In this document: one piece after another, positions 1 through 12,757 of the stretch
How the letters are laid out: each line of letters begins with the position of its first letter
How positions within the stretch are numbered: position 1 is the stretch's first letter
Assembly: GCA_000328365.1 (NCBI GenBank)
Contig: KB295744.1
Span: 66,064-130,063 of the forward strand
Direction of reading: 5' to 3'
Length of the DNA: 64,000 bases
Source of the DNA: Capitella teleta
Taxonomy: Eukaryota; Annelida; Polychaeta; Capitellidae
Program-made: the position numbers and the translations under genes
Notes under the pieces: generated by a model
Seen by the model: only the letters and a program-made list of their open reading frames with translations
Told to the model about the DNA's origin: nothing
Database searches by the model: none

Positions 1-3000
1 AGCTCTGAGACAGAGACAGATGAGGAGAACGAGATGACGGTCATTCGGCCGAATCCTGTCATCACACGACTCAGACACAGTAGTCACGGCAGCCATGGCA
101 GCTACGGTATGTCTCAACCCTGATTATGTAACAAGGCGTGGTGATGTAATACTAACGCATGGTATTGAAACTTTCAAGCAGAATCAAGCAGTCTGCACAG
201 CAGCAGCATTCAAGGGGAATCCGATTCAGAATCTGAGCTCTTGTCCACAATCAGCTCCACGCTGGACGGCCTCATTTCCAGCGACTCCAGCGATCCTAGT
301 GATCTTGACGATGACCCTTTTGTCGTCACTGACAAACCCGTTTTTCTGACATCCAAGGGACCGATTCATGTTGACGCAGGTCTTGATTGGTGTTGTGGTT
401 CTTCCCCTGGCTTCTCCACTTCCTTGTTTTCCCCATTTGGGTTGATTTCTTGTTTTTTCAATTCCTGTTTTGCATGTTTCTTTGCATGAATCTTTGTGAT
501 ATTCTTATTTTCCAATTTGGATTTTTCTCCCCAATTTATTTTCATGTTTTCACCTAACAAATATTCCTTGTTCATTATATTTGTCTTCATCTCACCAATT
601 TGTTTGTTTTACAACTTACAACTGTTTATCAGCTGACGGAGGATATGATGAAGTTGACTGCGCCCCATTGGAGCCCCGTGACTCCAGTGACCTCTGCTCA
701 TACCTGCTCATTGACTCGCGCGATCAGCTCTCAATCAACCTAACCCCACATGCGATGGAAGTTCTCACCGAAGTCTCTCAGGTAACCCCCCCCCAACTCT
801 CTCTCTTTCTCTAGGCCTCTCTCCTTATTCTCCTTTCTAGACATTTACACGTACAAATGCAGCCACGTTGAAGTCCGTGCAAGATCTTCCTGGTTTCGAG
901 ATCTTCAATGAGGTCATTCTCCTTCTCCATGTTGATGTACTAATCGAGTCTTTTTGATATTTCATTCTCTTTGACAGCTGGATATCAGGGCTAAAGTTAC
1001 ACTCTCTCCTCAAATCAAGGTGATTTTTAATTGTTGCATTTGTGGTTAAGCTGCTGTTTGTAACCTTTTTCTCAATTTTTTGTACGATTTCTTTTACTTA
1101 ATTTTTTTCCTGTTTCTTTTGATTGCTCAGTTTTATATCAGATCGATTTTTATGAACTTCAAATCACATCTTCTGATATAAATGCTGAGCTTTGGCTGTT
1201 TTTACACGTTATTTGCATGTTTGACTGTTGTGCTTAGAATATATCCGTGCGACGTCATTGGAAGACCCGCGGTAGAGTTCCCTCCATCCGCTTCAGCATT
1301 GCGCAAATTCCACCTGGCTCACGATTCGCCCGCCGCTCAGCTGAGGAGTTTGTGAGCTGCGAGGATGTGATTACTCCGACGGTGGCGCCTCTCCTGGGCG
1401 AGGTATCCACACCGTGAACGCACGTTTTGCACTTCACGCACTTATTTTTCTCTTAAAAATTCACTGCTTTTCTTATTTTATCGCAGAGCATGTAGTTTTA
1501 TAGAAGAATTAGAGTACATTTTTTCACTTTATAAGTAGATCATTTATAGATTGAAATACTGAATTTTAATCATTGAACTTTTAACTCACTAAATTTTTGA
1601 CTGAATTACGTAGCTCCACAATGAAGGAATCCACAAAGTTGCTCTAGGAAATGCCCCGAATAAGGATAAATCTATGGACGATGTTGATGGCGAACTCATC
1701 CAAATTGAGGCTGAGTGAGTGCTTTATGAAACATCATAGATTTTATCCAATGTTATCGATATTTCTGTTTCAAGGGACGACGTGGATGGAATCAGCTTCC
1801 TATCCAAAGCGCCATTGGTTCCCGCTCCCGTTGTGGCTGTCACCGCTCCCTTCCTCTTCTCCGCTGTTCCTGACGATAACATGGAAAGTTACATGACGAC
1901 AAAAGATGACGAACCAGCAAAGGAACACATGAACATCAAGGTTTGTGTCAGAGAAGCCATCTCTCAGATCTTTGATGTTTCGCTTTTCAGCTCGAAGGAT
2001 TTGATGAAATCAACAACATCACTCACAAAAGAGCCACCACTCGGTTAATTGCTCTGAGCCCCAGCAAAGTCAGTAATCTTAATCACAACAGAATTATCTG
2101 AACCTAAAATCGAATTGTCTATTGAATGCAGAAAGACACAATCTACAGCATTGTTTATGAAGTTGAAGTTACACACGGAAGAAAAGTCATCAAGATTCGA
2201 TCTCCGTTACAAGTTGGTTTTTTCCTGAAAAGTTGATTGTTTCTATATCTTGGGTGATTTAGGTGCACAACCACCTGTCTGTGGCGATGGAGGTGTGCTG
2301 CCTGACTTCAGAACTTAACGAACACTGTGCTTACGAACAAGCACAATGTAACGAAAATGAACTCTCATGCTTGGAAATTGTCGAACCGGGGGCGGTGTAT
2401 AATATTCCACTGTTTGTTGCGTATCATTGCAAGTTGTACCTGACTCCAGCTCAACTCAAGTAAATCTTTGCCCTTTGAAGATTTTTTATTCTAAGTTTAT
2501 AATTATTGTTTAAGCTACAAGAAATGCGCAACTGGGGTCTGGTGGCAGGATTTAAGCGTCATCAAAGGACGCAACAAGTTCTACTCATGTGATTCTTCCG
2601 TCTCCAATCAGAAAGCGTTCCACTTCAGGGTATTAGCGCTGAGCACCATCTCCTGATGTACATCAATGTCTTTCTGTAGGTTCATTGTGAGGAGGGGGCA
2701 GTGAAGCAGGGTTTCCCCTCCAACATCACTCCCATCCCCCAATACTCCCTGCATCTCCATCCTCCGGTTGTCCTTCACAATCTCCTCCCATACGACCTTC
2801 AATTCCACCTTCAGGTACTGTTATCTCGTTAAGTGTCTTTTAACGTTCACTTTGTGTTCATTTAACGCAGGGTTGTTCTGCAACTGATGTTGCACGTGGT
2901 GAAAACACTCCGCTGTACGCTGCTAATTTGGCAACTGAGCCGAAACTTTTTATCCTCGTGAGTTCTGAGTGGTAATGTATCTGATATAATGATATTATCT

Positions 3001-6000
3001 CTACTATGTACAGCTGAAAGACTACCTTGGCATGGATTGGACGGGATCTGTGGATCTCTCTAATGACCTTGATGAGTTCAAGGCCATTTCCATGGAAACA
3101 GAGGTCAATGTTGAGGGTCAGAATAAGCAGCTGAGCCTGGGGATCCATGTAGATCGCTCCAACTGCCTTGATCTTTATATGTACTCTCCGTACTGGATCG
3201 TCAATAAAACGGGACTTCCTGTGCAGATCAGGGTATGTTGTCTCGCTTTCTGCATCGGTCGTTTATTTTTATTTATTTTATTTTTTCACCAGGGTTCTCG
3301 GTCAGAAGCGGTTTACATGAACGATAGCTGTGAGGATCCTCTGCTGTTCCGCTTTAAGAAACACCGAAGGAAGAAAGTTTGTCTTTTTTCATATCATTAA
3401 TTGCTTCAAATTAACCTGAAAATATAATCACAGGCAAAACTACGCATTTATAATGCAAAGTGGACGCGTTCATTTTCACTTGACACGGTCGCCAGCAATG
3501 GAGTTGTGATCTGCAATGACAGAGAACGCAACACCAAGTACCAGGTCAGTCAAGTGACGATTTAATTCTTTAGATCCTATGACTGTTTCTCCCTCTCCAG
3601 TTCTTGTTACAAATTCAATTGTCCAGTTTGAAACTGACCAAGATAGTGACCATCATGCCATATTTCGTTGTCGTCAATAACACTCCGTACCCTCTGAGGT
3701 ACATGGAGGAGAATGAGCAGGCGGACTTGTGGGTGGACATAGCTCCGAATGAAGTTCAGCCGTACTGGCCCAACACCGACTCCATGAAGATGAATCTGAA
3801 ACACGAAGACAGCAACCTCTCCTCACAACACTTCTGCGTTCATAAGGCCCATCGGACCACGCTCAGAATGGATAAAGGGGTAATTTATAGCGGGTGTATA
3901 GTTCTGTTCATGATTTGTTTCATAGGGAGCGCTGTGTGTGGAAGTGGCGGGAGGTGTGGAGACATCGACCACCATCACGTTCCAGCCGTATGACCCTGGA
4001 GATGCGCCTGTCAGGATTGATAACCTCTGCGAGGACGTCTTCTTGAAGCTGCATCAAAAGTCAGATTGTTGAATATTTTATTGAGGTCTTTTCACAATAG
4101 TTTCTTTCCTGGTTTCAGGAACCAGAGCCAGGTGTCGCTGCTGTCTCCGTGTCAGTCTGTGCTGTACACGTGGGACGATCCAACGGCAGAACGCACGCTC
4201 ATGTGGAACGTTTACAACCGCAAGAAACCAAGCTATCCCGCTTTCATCTGCAAAGTGAAACGACACAAAAAAACTTTGTTTCAACTTTAAATTTTAATTT
4301 AATGATTAGGATGGTTCGGGGGAGGTCCAACTGGGAATCCAAACTGTACGACGTAGCAGCGTTTTGGCGCAGATTTCATCAAAACCTGAAAACGGAAATC
4401 ATCGGTCCGCGAAGAAATTGAAAAAGAAAAAGAAGGTCGAGGTTCACCAAACCGATAGCAGTCCTGACGGTATGTGGCTTTTAATAACCTCATGAATATT
4501 TATTATTCTTTGTGTAGATGACAGTGAAGTAGATGAATCGAGTGCTCTGCTCTCCCCTACCCTCAGAAACACCCGCACTGACAAAGTGGTTGTTCACTGG
4601 GTGTCGTACTTGGATGGGCAGCAGAGGGTGTTGCTGTTCACGCAAGACGAACGCATCGCAAAACGAGCAAAGAAGGTGAGAATTAAGACGTCGGCCATCA
4701 ACAGTGGCTTGCGGTTTGGCATCAACGGCTGATGAAATACCAGATTGCAAGTGAACTGTTGATTATTGTAGCTAAGTGTGGTGACCTCTGGTGTCGCTTG
4801 TGGTAGTCACAGTCTTGTTTCGTTTACAGTTTATAGGCTTCAGTTGGGAGGATTTTAAGAAGGTGAAATGAGGCTGTAGGCAGATTACCATTTGCATTTA
4901 AGCTTTGTGTTCAAATGAAATCTGAAGGTTTTGTGAAGATTCCTCATCTGATTCATTCATTTCACTGCAGGGTTTTATTCCACTCGGTCATGGTGACCAG
5001 GTAGCTATGGCAATGCTTTCATTCCCACACATTTCTCATCTCTTTTTATCTATGCTCGCTTTTTCCTTTTTATGGTTTTTATATCACAATGTGTCAGCCA
5101 TTGTGTTGTGCATGCCTTCCACTGCGATTCATCGTGTCCTGAATTAAAAAAAATACGGTTTGAAGCTGTGCAGATCCAAAGCATGTAATAATTGTTTTCT
5201 TGGATGCATGAAGTTCTGAATTCCAATCGATTGAATCCTGTGGGAGCGCTTGCTGTATGTTAGATAAAACAGAATAATTCGGGGGAAGGAATATTCTGAC
5301 TTTCTTATCATTATCTTATCTACCTTATCAATATTATGCATCAGAAATATTAGCTCTATAGATTGATTGTTGTTTATATTTATTAATATCAGGCATGCTG
5401 TTTCCATTAATTATTATAATTATCCTCCACTTCAGCGTGTCTTAAGAATACACATGCAGATATTGTATCTCAGTTAAAGCTTTTAAGGATACTAATTAAG
5501 AATGTGATCATTTAATAATTAAGTAACAGAAAGTATAATTATTTTCTATATAATGCTCATTTTTCAGTTCAATGAAGCAGAGCAGGCCTCTTTAGCGACT
5601 TTTGTTTCCCTGAATGACATTGGCATATCTCTAATCAACAACCTTCGCGAAGAGGTCGCCTTCATGTCGCTGGTCAGTGCTGCCCCCATCTGGGAAGTGG
5701 AGATCAAATCCCGATGGCGTCCTCTGAGCGTTGAGCTGACGGTGTGGCTTGAGGAGCAGTGGAGGGCAGATCAAGGTCACGTGGAACTGGAGGATCTGCT
5801 GGAGGCTGACCTCATTGACATGGTCATGAAGAAGCCATTCATGGGGGCACTCAGACGCATCTACAACCCTGCTCTTTGGCTGCAGTACAGGAGTTCCGCT
5901 CACTACACGTACATGCACTTCAAGGTGCACCGCTTGCAGGTACGCACCTCTCTAATGATCGCAAAGTGAAGCTCAATCGCAATCCTCTCAGATTGATAAC

Positions 6001-8248
6001 CAGTTAACTGACGCCTACTTCCCGACCGTGTTATACCCGACGCCTCTGCCTCAATACGTCGCAAAGAAATCCGGCCCGAAGCCTTTCATTGAGATGGCAT
6101 TTATGCGACGCCAAATTCCAGAGGCTAACATCGACACCGTCAAGTGAGTGCTCTGTGTCTACCTGAAGTCATACATCTACTTTATTCATCAAATCCAGGT
6201 ATGCCAAGCTGCTCATCCAGGAATTCAACATTAAGATTGACCGGGGATTCTTAATGTCTGTTTATGACATTTTTTCAGCTAAAACAGATGAAATCAATGA
6301 GGTGCATTTCTTTATATCTCTTCATAATGCTCTCAATTACAATTGCTCTTTTGCAGAGTGAGCACCTACAAGCGGATCTGAGTCTCATACAGAAGTCTCT
6401 CAAAGATATAACCCTCGTTCAAGCGGCATCTCGACCAAGTCGTGTGGTATTTGAGTATCTGCATCTCTCTCCTCTGAAGCTGCGCGTGAGTTTTTCCATG
6501 GACGGTCGCATCCACGCCCACCAACCTGAAGGCCTTGAATCAGTCACCAAAGACATCCTCGACTTTTTCTTCACGTCTGTTGGGGCGACATTGACTGAAA
6601 TCAAGGATGTGGAACTGAGGTTATATTTTGAGTCTCTCTGTGAATCCCTTTGACGCGTACATGACTTGCAGAATGGCGTTCTTTGAGAAGGAAGGTGTAC
6701 TCTTGACCACTGGTCAGCTGACCACTGAGATCATCAGCCATTACAAATCTCAGGCCATTCAGCAAGCGTACGTCCTTCTGCTTGGTCTGGACGTCCTGGG
6801 AAACCCATACGGATTAGTGTCTGATTTCACGCAAGGCCTTGGCGACTTCTTCTACGAACCTTTCTTGGGAACCATTCAGCAGCCGAGTAAATTCAGTGAG
6901 AGTCTGGTGAAGGGAGTGAAGAGCCTCCTTGGTCATACTGTTGGTCAGTTCATTGAATTGAATTTTCCGTCCTGGTCATTTTTCTGTTTGTTTACAGGGA
7001 GCTTAGCAGGTTCTGCCTCCCTGATAACTGGGTCACTTGGTCGCACCTTGGCCGTTCTCTCGTTTGACAAAGACTACCGCAAGGTTTGTATGATCTGAGA
7101 TTGAAATTAGGATGAAAATTATGATGTGTTTTATTGCAGAGAAGGCAGCGGCACATGCAGCAGCACCCCTCTAACCTCCCCCAGTCGTTCTTACTCGCAG
7201 GCAAAGGATTCCTGATCAGCGTAGCTTTGGGGGTCTCCGGGGTGGCAGTGAACCCCATCCGGGGGGTGAAAGAAGAGGGCATTGAAGGTTTTTTCAAGGG
7301 CATAGGCAAAGGTCTCATGGGGCTGATCACTAAGCCTGCCGGGGGTGCCGTTGACATGGTCAGCATGGCGTTTGACGGCATCAGACGTTGCGCTGAAATG
7401 GGAGAAGACGTCATCATGCGAATGCGCTTGCCCCGTTACATCCATCCAGAACTGGTCAGTCAGCGTCTGACCACTGAAGAACCATTCACTCTGTTATCTC
7501 TGCAGGGACTGAAGCCATACTCTCCGTATCAAGCGGTTGGCAGGCGTGTCTTGTACTCACTCGAGAAAGGTCATTTCGTCGATAGTGACCAATACTGGGC
7601 GCATATGGCTCTTAGTAAAGAAGAACGTACGAGTCTGGCTCTTGTTACTGACAAGTATGCTCTGGCGGGGAATTTATGTCTTGAGTTCTTGCTTTTTGTG
7701 TTTGCAGACGAGTGATGGTGGTCAGCAGAGGCCGATTGTGGGGAGATTACACTCTTGATTGGTCATTATCTCTCTCCGATATGAGTTCTCCGCCAATCCT
7801 CACTTCTGACGCACTTGTCCTTAAAACAAATTTGGTAAATTCGTTTTCAAATCTGATTCTAATCTGTTTTAAGATTAGTTCTGTTCAGATGGACACTAAT
7901 GATTGTGTTGTATGTTGTGTGAGTATAACTTGAGACAATTTAGGGTTTCAGGGAATTCCGCTGTACCGTAGCTATCCATGTAGCTATGACCTTGACCTTT
8001 CTCTGACCCCAACCCGATTTTAACCAACGATCCTTGCACTTCAGTTAGCCAGAAATTATCACACATGACTGTTTTACATAGTTTGCCTATTTTGACGAAT
8101 TTTTTTTCCCCAGAACGGCACCGGAATGCCCGGCTACAATCCCTTCACCAATGAGGAGAAACGCATCCATTGCGCTGATCAGAGTGCTTTGACTTGGCTG
8201 CAAGGGAAGATAGAGAAAGCGATGCTGCGACTCAACCAGAACTACTGA
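1..8248 (+). CDS. VPS13: VPS13-family bridge-like lipid transfer protein, C-terminal part (5' end outside window)
   Basis: VPS13 proteins form a hydrophobic groove that moves lipids between organelles at contact sites. The window enters the gene inside an acidic linker (exon 1-110, then about 217-379) and runs through about 20 exons to the stop at 8246-8248. Recognisable parts are the stretch containing [12 protein letters not shown] (about 740), the SHR-BD/VAB region (3000-4700, with [14 protein letters not shown]), the exon at 5568-5940, and the C-terminal DH-like/ATG2-like region (6640-7450, with [23 protein letters not shown] and KPAGGAVDM). A PH-like end follows (about 7500-8248, with [14 protein letters not shown] and final residues LRLNQNY). 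Motif spacing resembles the VPS13A/C type more than B or D; this is from memory of the families. Most introns are 50-90 bp, but the one at 4676-5567 is 892 bp. The N-terminal chorein region is not in the window. Individual exon edges were read by eye. Confidence 0.93.
4971..5000 (+). other. Candidate 30-nt in-frame microexon of VPS13
   Basis: The 892-bp VPS13 intron contains a 30-nt segment preceded by a pyrimidine-rich tract ending in CTGCAG and followed by GTAGCT. The upstream exon ends at 4675 in phase 0 (…RAKK) and the downstream exon starts at 5568 in phase 0 (FNEAEQ). The 30 nt would therefore add [10 protein letters not shown] without a stop or frame change. The splice signals are seen; use of the exon is inferred. 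Confidence 0.4.
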
Positions 8249-8614
8249 CTCAGCAATTAATTATCAACAATTCTAGTCATTTTATCAGTATACTATCTCA
8301 TAACAGTGAGGTAACCGTACTCTGTTGAATATATGTGGAAAGAGAAATTTGTCAATATTTAAATTGTAGCACATATGAGGGGGCTCCTGGGACTTGAACA
8401 ACTTGATACTCTGGTAAAACAAATATGTTGTAAGCTTTGTTCATTTAATTAAGACCCTCTAGAACAAAAACCTTTCTGCTTAATGAATTTATTCAATGGT
8501 TAATGTGTATGTTGATTATGTATATTATTGTTTTTTATTGATATATATTCTATTTGTTATGAGACCACAAAATAAGTGTGGCATGCGATTTGAGTAACTT
8601 ACTAAAGTTTTCTT

Positions 8615-8715
8615 TATAAGTTACTTATCTATTAATTATAATACTTGATAAGTCTAATTCTTGATAAGTTACTTAGCCATTCATTATTATACTTTATACA
8701 ATTTAGTCTTGATCA
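8615..8715. repeat. Short tandem duplication, about 50-bp unit
   Basis: Two diverged copies of an AT-rich unit follow each other. Each begins with ATAAGTTACTTA and is followed by a similar TTAATTATAATACTT / TTCATTATTATACTTT segment and a TCTTGAT end. It lies downstream of the VPS13 stop, within the presumed 3' UTR. Confidence 0.6.
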
Positions 8716-9364
8716 AGATATCGATCTGACATCTTTTGTTTTGTAATCTATGTGTTAATTGCTGTTTTCATCCTGGAATATTAAATAATAATAATTATTT
8801 CAGTTCAAATTAAATCTATTAAATGTTAATTATCCCTTCATTATTAGAAGTAGTTGTAGCAATATGTTTGAAATAGAAAAATCCAAAAATTATCTTCAAA
8901 GTTAAAGGTGAAACAGAAAATTTATGCTCTTAACTGAGTTAAATATTAAAAAGTCTTCTACAATTGTGTTCTTGCCTTCGCATGATCATTAATTGTTGTT
9001 CATTTCATGTTGTTCTTTCTACTTGTTCGTTGTTGAGGTGGAGTGGGGTTTGCCGATTAATCAGAGCTCATGTTGTATAACGGAAAACCTGAATAACAAT
9101 TCGTATTATATTTGAGTGTCGGGTAAAGATCTGAAGCGGGGTGGGAAAGTTGAGAATTATAATTTATTTTGGTTTCTAAGTACTTTAAATGCTGTTTAAT
9201 GTAATTAATCTGTTGTAATTGCTGTGAATGGTTGTCAGGGGAAATGTATTTTGATGTGAAAGTTGTGTTGAAAGTATTAGGCTTCCTTCAAAAGTACTTC
9301 TTATGCTAGTAGACTCCCAACAAAAAAACGTGTTGTAAATATTTCAGTGAACTAATATGAAGAG

Positions 9365-9370
9365 AATAAA
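9365..9370 (+). terminator. Possible VPS13 polyadenylation signal
   Basis: This is a canonical AATAAA, 1.1 kb after the VPS13 stop, followed by a T/G-rich stretch (GTTATTTTGTTG). It is the best signal I saw downstream of the gene, but a 1.1-kb 3' UTR is long for this window, so the assignment is tentative. Confidence 0.35.
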
Positions 9371-9639
9371 GTTATTTTGTTGCAACCCTGAAATTGATTT
9401 TTATTTTCATTCTGCTCTTCGAAGTATTTCTTGTGTATCCACAGAACTTTCACGCAATATTTGGAAGGAAATGTGCATTCCAAAGATATTTCTAGATATG
9501 CAAGCTCATTAATTGAAGCTGAAAATCAATATTATTGAGTAACTCTTAATTATTCAATGATAATATTAATGAAATTGATACCTTTGTATGTGATTCAGTA
9601 TTCAGGTTTTATTCTAACTTTCTTTGAATCATGACATGG

Positions 9640-9790
9640 GGTCTGCGAAAGGCCTATAAAATGCTGCATATAAATATGATCCACGGGCGATCGGGATCAG
9701 CCATAGTATACCTATAGGGCAGTTGAAACAAATGCGTTATGAATTGGAATAAATTTTGAAATCATAACGGTCTAACCGGTGGCGCCACTC
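9640..9790 (-). repeat. tRNA-like SINE fragment, family 2 (copy 1)
   Basis: Read on the minus strand, the segment contains GCCCTATAGG, ACTATGGC and CGATCGCCCGTGGATCAT. The same blocks occur in the same order on the plus strand at about 17637-17688 (CCTATACTATGGC, CAATCGCCCGTGGATATTAT). The block before CGCCCG resembles a degraded B box. This is seen as a dispersed repeat; the tRNA origin is inferred. Confidence 0.5.
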
Positions 9791-10240
9791 TTTGTTTCAT
9801 AACGTCATTTTTTCTGTGTTTGTTTTGGAATTATATTTTGAGTTTTGAGTCATGTTCATTGACTTAACAGGTTATTACTCTTGAGTCTTGATTACCAGTG
9901 TTAATATGATATATTGGTTATGTATGAATATTTTAGCATTGTTCTTAATGGTATTAAATGTTTCTCTGACTGGTTGCTTCAAACTCTCCTTCAGTCACTG
10001 TAACAACCAACTGAGTTACTGACTTCACTTACTCACCTGCTCACTTGACTTACTAACTCCATACTGACCATAGTTACTATGATAGTTATAGTAATATAGT
10101 TAGCACAGATATGAGATAAATCTAGCTGCATTCTGTAGCCATAATCTGTGGGGATGATAATTACCAATTATAATATAGAGTCTTGGAACGATACTGAGAT
10201 AAATCGGGCGAGGTCCAGGGACCCTCGGCAGGGACCTGTG

Positions 10241-10327
10241 GGTCTCGCTGTAGTATGTCAGCTACTCCATAGTTACTTATGATACTGATAGTACTAGCTG
10301 ACATAGTCACATACTACAGCGAGAACC
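10241..10327. repeat. Imperfect hairpin / foldback repeat
   Basis: The left arm (10241-10264) contains GGTCTCGCTGTAGTATGTCA. The right arm (10295-10327) is its reverse complement with a 7-nt insertion (TGACATAG…ACATACTACAGCGAGAACC). The loop is about 30 nt and AT-rich. A smaller nested palindrome built from GGTCC/GGGACC lies just upstream at about 10211-10237. This could be a small MITE or foldback element; no clear target-site duplication was seen. Confidence 0.6.
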
Positions 10328-10382
10328 AGGGGCCATATTACCCATCATCTGTCACTTTTGTGGAATGATCAAATAATCAATA

Positions 10383-10410
10383 TACAGCGTGGGCCAAAAG
10401 TAGTGTACTC
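10383..10410. repeat. Single mariner-type terminal repeat
   Basis: The sequence starts TACAGCGTGGGCCAAAAGTA and closely resembles the terminal repeats of the small element at 46890-46980. It is preceded by TA. No matching opposite end was found nearby, so it is a solo end or a deleted copy. Confidence 0.5.
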
Positions 10411-11581
10411 CATGTTAAAAACAAAAATCTAAAATGTGCTGGCCGCACAGGAGGCAGCCTCTTACTGTCACTAGGGGTCTTCAAACATAAGCGATACAAT
10501 GCTTTATTACCGGTGCATAAAATTATTTCCTATACATACTATCAAGGGATTCTTTGTCAGATCTATGCTGAACTCTTTTCATATCACCAACATCCTACTT
10601 TTACTAAGAAAGATGCGAACGTCGCGCAATGTAAACATCCGCCAGCAAGGCGTCGTTCGGATTGATATTTCGCCATTTTCGCGCCTTTCTTGGAAATCAG
10701 GCCGGCGTCATACCAAACGTTGAAAACTGAATGTTTTTAGAAGAGTCAACAACTATTGACGTGAGATATGATTAGAATGGATGTTTTGTGATATATTCAT
10801 GAGAAAATTAGCAGGATATTGTAATAATATTGTTATTGAAGGGCGATCTTTTATAAGGATAGACAAGCTTTGTATGGCAGACTATATGTGCCGCATATTT
10901 ATACGACATTTGATAGGCCGAGAGGCCAATGAGCTCATCATGTCATCTTGACCTTATTCTTATTTTTCATTCATTAATGAAGATCAAGGAGGTCAAACAT
11001 GAGTCTCTAGTGCAGTCAATGTTCAGCGTTGTCTGCTTATGAACTATTAAGTGCTGATCAGTCGCTCTGATCCCTTTATTCGGTGTGCATTGGGATTGGG
11101 AAGTACATATAGGCCAACGCAGGGGAACATCTCTGTCATCCGCAGATTATTTCAAGTGAGAATGATTGACGTTACATATAATATTTCTTATTATGTTTCA
11201 ATTTATTGTGAAGATGAGTGAATTCAAGCTAAAAGTGAGGTTAGTTCAACATTCAGTTAGTCATTCACATGTGGCAAGGGAAGAATTGTTGGAGTTCAGG
11301 AATCACTGTAACCCGGCCCTGAACGTCTGCCATACAGTCTTAGTAATGTAATAATAGTGCAGTATATCTGACGCCTGCAGAATCTTTGCAGAACTCATTA
11401 TGTGCTCAATTAATAATGAAGCACCCACAGAGTTTTTCCTGGAAGGGGAGCGCCGGAAAATGCTGAGTAGGCTAAAATGTACTAAAATGTACTGAGCATC
11501 ATTGTTTTATTCTAAAGAAATTGAAATCCATAGAAATGACATGTGTCAATGAAATGCTGTTCATAGATTGAGAAATGCTGC

Positions 11582-12302
11582 ACAATTCATTACTGATGGG
11601 CCACTATTGAATTTGTCAGAATATCTGAAGCTGAAGCTTTGAGCAGTATATACCGGTATTCGTCGAAGCTAAATGCGGAGCCGAATATATACCCACTCCA
11701 TTGCTATAATAGTAATAACCAATTAGCACCCCTTCAGCTGGTTGACCAATCATGAGCAGCTCGACATGTGATTGGTCAGGTTTTGTCATATGCTCCGATG
11801 TCCTGCCTTCTTTTAAGCCAATAGGGTTAACAACATTTTAAAAAGTGAGCCACGCGATACTCTTCTGATAAAGCCCTAAGCCCCTCAGCAAACTAAATCA
11901 CAAATAAGGAAGTTGTGCAATTATATGTTTTTTTGATCATTAATTCTAATTCAATCTCAAAAGCTTATCAGTTTCAAGTGATTGTTGACCCCACTGTTTA
12001 CATTTATTTCACGACTTTACTCGTGAAAGTTTGATTTTCTCTTTAGAAGTTTGGAGTTGATTTAAAGTATGCTTTGTTGATTCTCATCCATTGTTATGCA
12101 TTCAAGCATTTAATCACTGCGAGTAATGCGGGCTCTCGCACGCGAGTGAGTAAATAAAGTAAATTAGTGTTTAATTAACTCAGGAGAAAAAATATTCGGA
12201 TATTCGGATTCGTTGCAATCTTTTTGTTGAAGCCAAAGCTGCTGAAAATAACCAATATCCGTAAAAGTCTGAAGACGAAGCTTCGCCCATCACTACAATT
12301 CA
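11582..12302. mobile_element. hAT-like non-autonomous DNA transposon with 8-bp TSD
   Basis: The 8-mer ACAATTCA occurs at 11582-11589 and again at 12295-12302. Just inside it are ends reading …ACTGATGGGC (left) and GCCCATCACT (right), which form a short terminal inverted repeat of the AGTGATGGGC type typical of hAT elements. The element is about 705 bp, has no long open frame and is rich in GAAGCTTCG-like subterminal words. The left end has two extra T between the TSD and the inverted repeat. An 8-bp TSD plus this end motif fits the hAT superfamily; similarity beyond the first 10-11 bp of the ends is poor. Confidence 0.6.
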
Positions 12303-12680
12303 CCTATACTTATTTGGTAAAATTAATTCCTATACCCTGCTTTATTGTTGCAAATTGTTGTACATTTCATCAGGTACAAAAGTGATGTTTCTCAGGGATC
12401 AGGTTCTGTGTAATAAACAGACTGAATGCAAATCTGATCCGTGGAGTGTTGATGAGATAAACCGTCTCACATAAGAGCCATGTTGTGAAAGTTCTCTTAC
12501 CTCTCAAGAGGCTCTTCATGGGTTATGCACACGTATAACAAGCCCCTAATGCAGTAATCGTGAATACCTGTGATATATTTCATTGCTACTGTGTTAGTTA
12601 CTCGAATATTTTATGAATTTCCTCCAATTGGACTTTATATTATGTCATTTTCAAGTCGCATTCTGTGAAATCGTAAAAGA

Positions 12681-12757
12681 AAGCTTCGTCTTCAGACTTT
12701 GGACTTCTACAGATATTGTCTATTTTCAGAAGCTTCGGCTCCAACAAAAAGATTTGT
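12681..12757. repeat. Inverted fragment of the hAT-like element's right end
   Basis: About 75 bp starting AAGCTTCGTCTTCAGACTTT and continuing through ATATTG, TATTTTCAG and CCAACAAAAAGATT are the reverse complement of 12216-12290, with roughly 80-85% identity by eye. It is therefore a second, truncated copy of the same family in opposite orientation, about 400 bp away. Confidence 0.65.
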
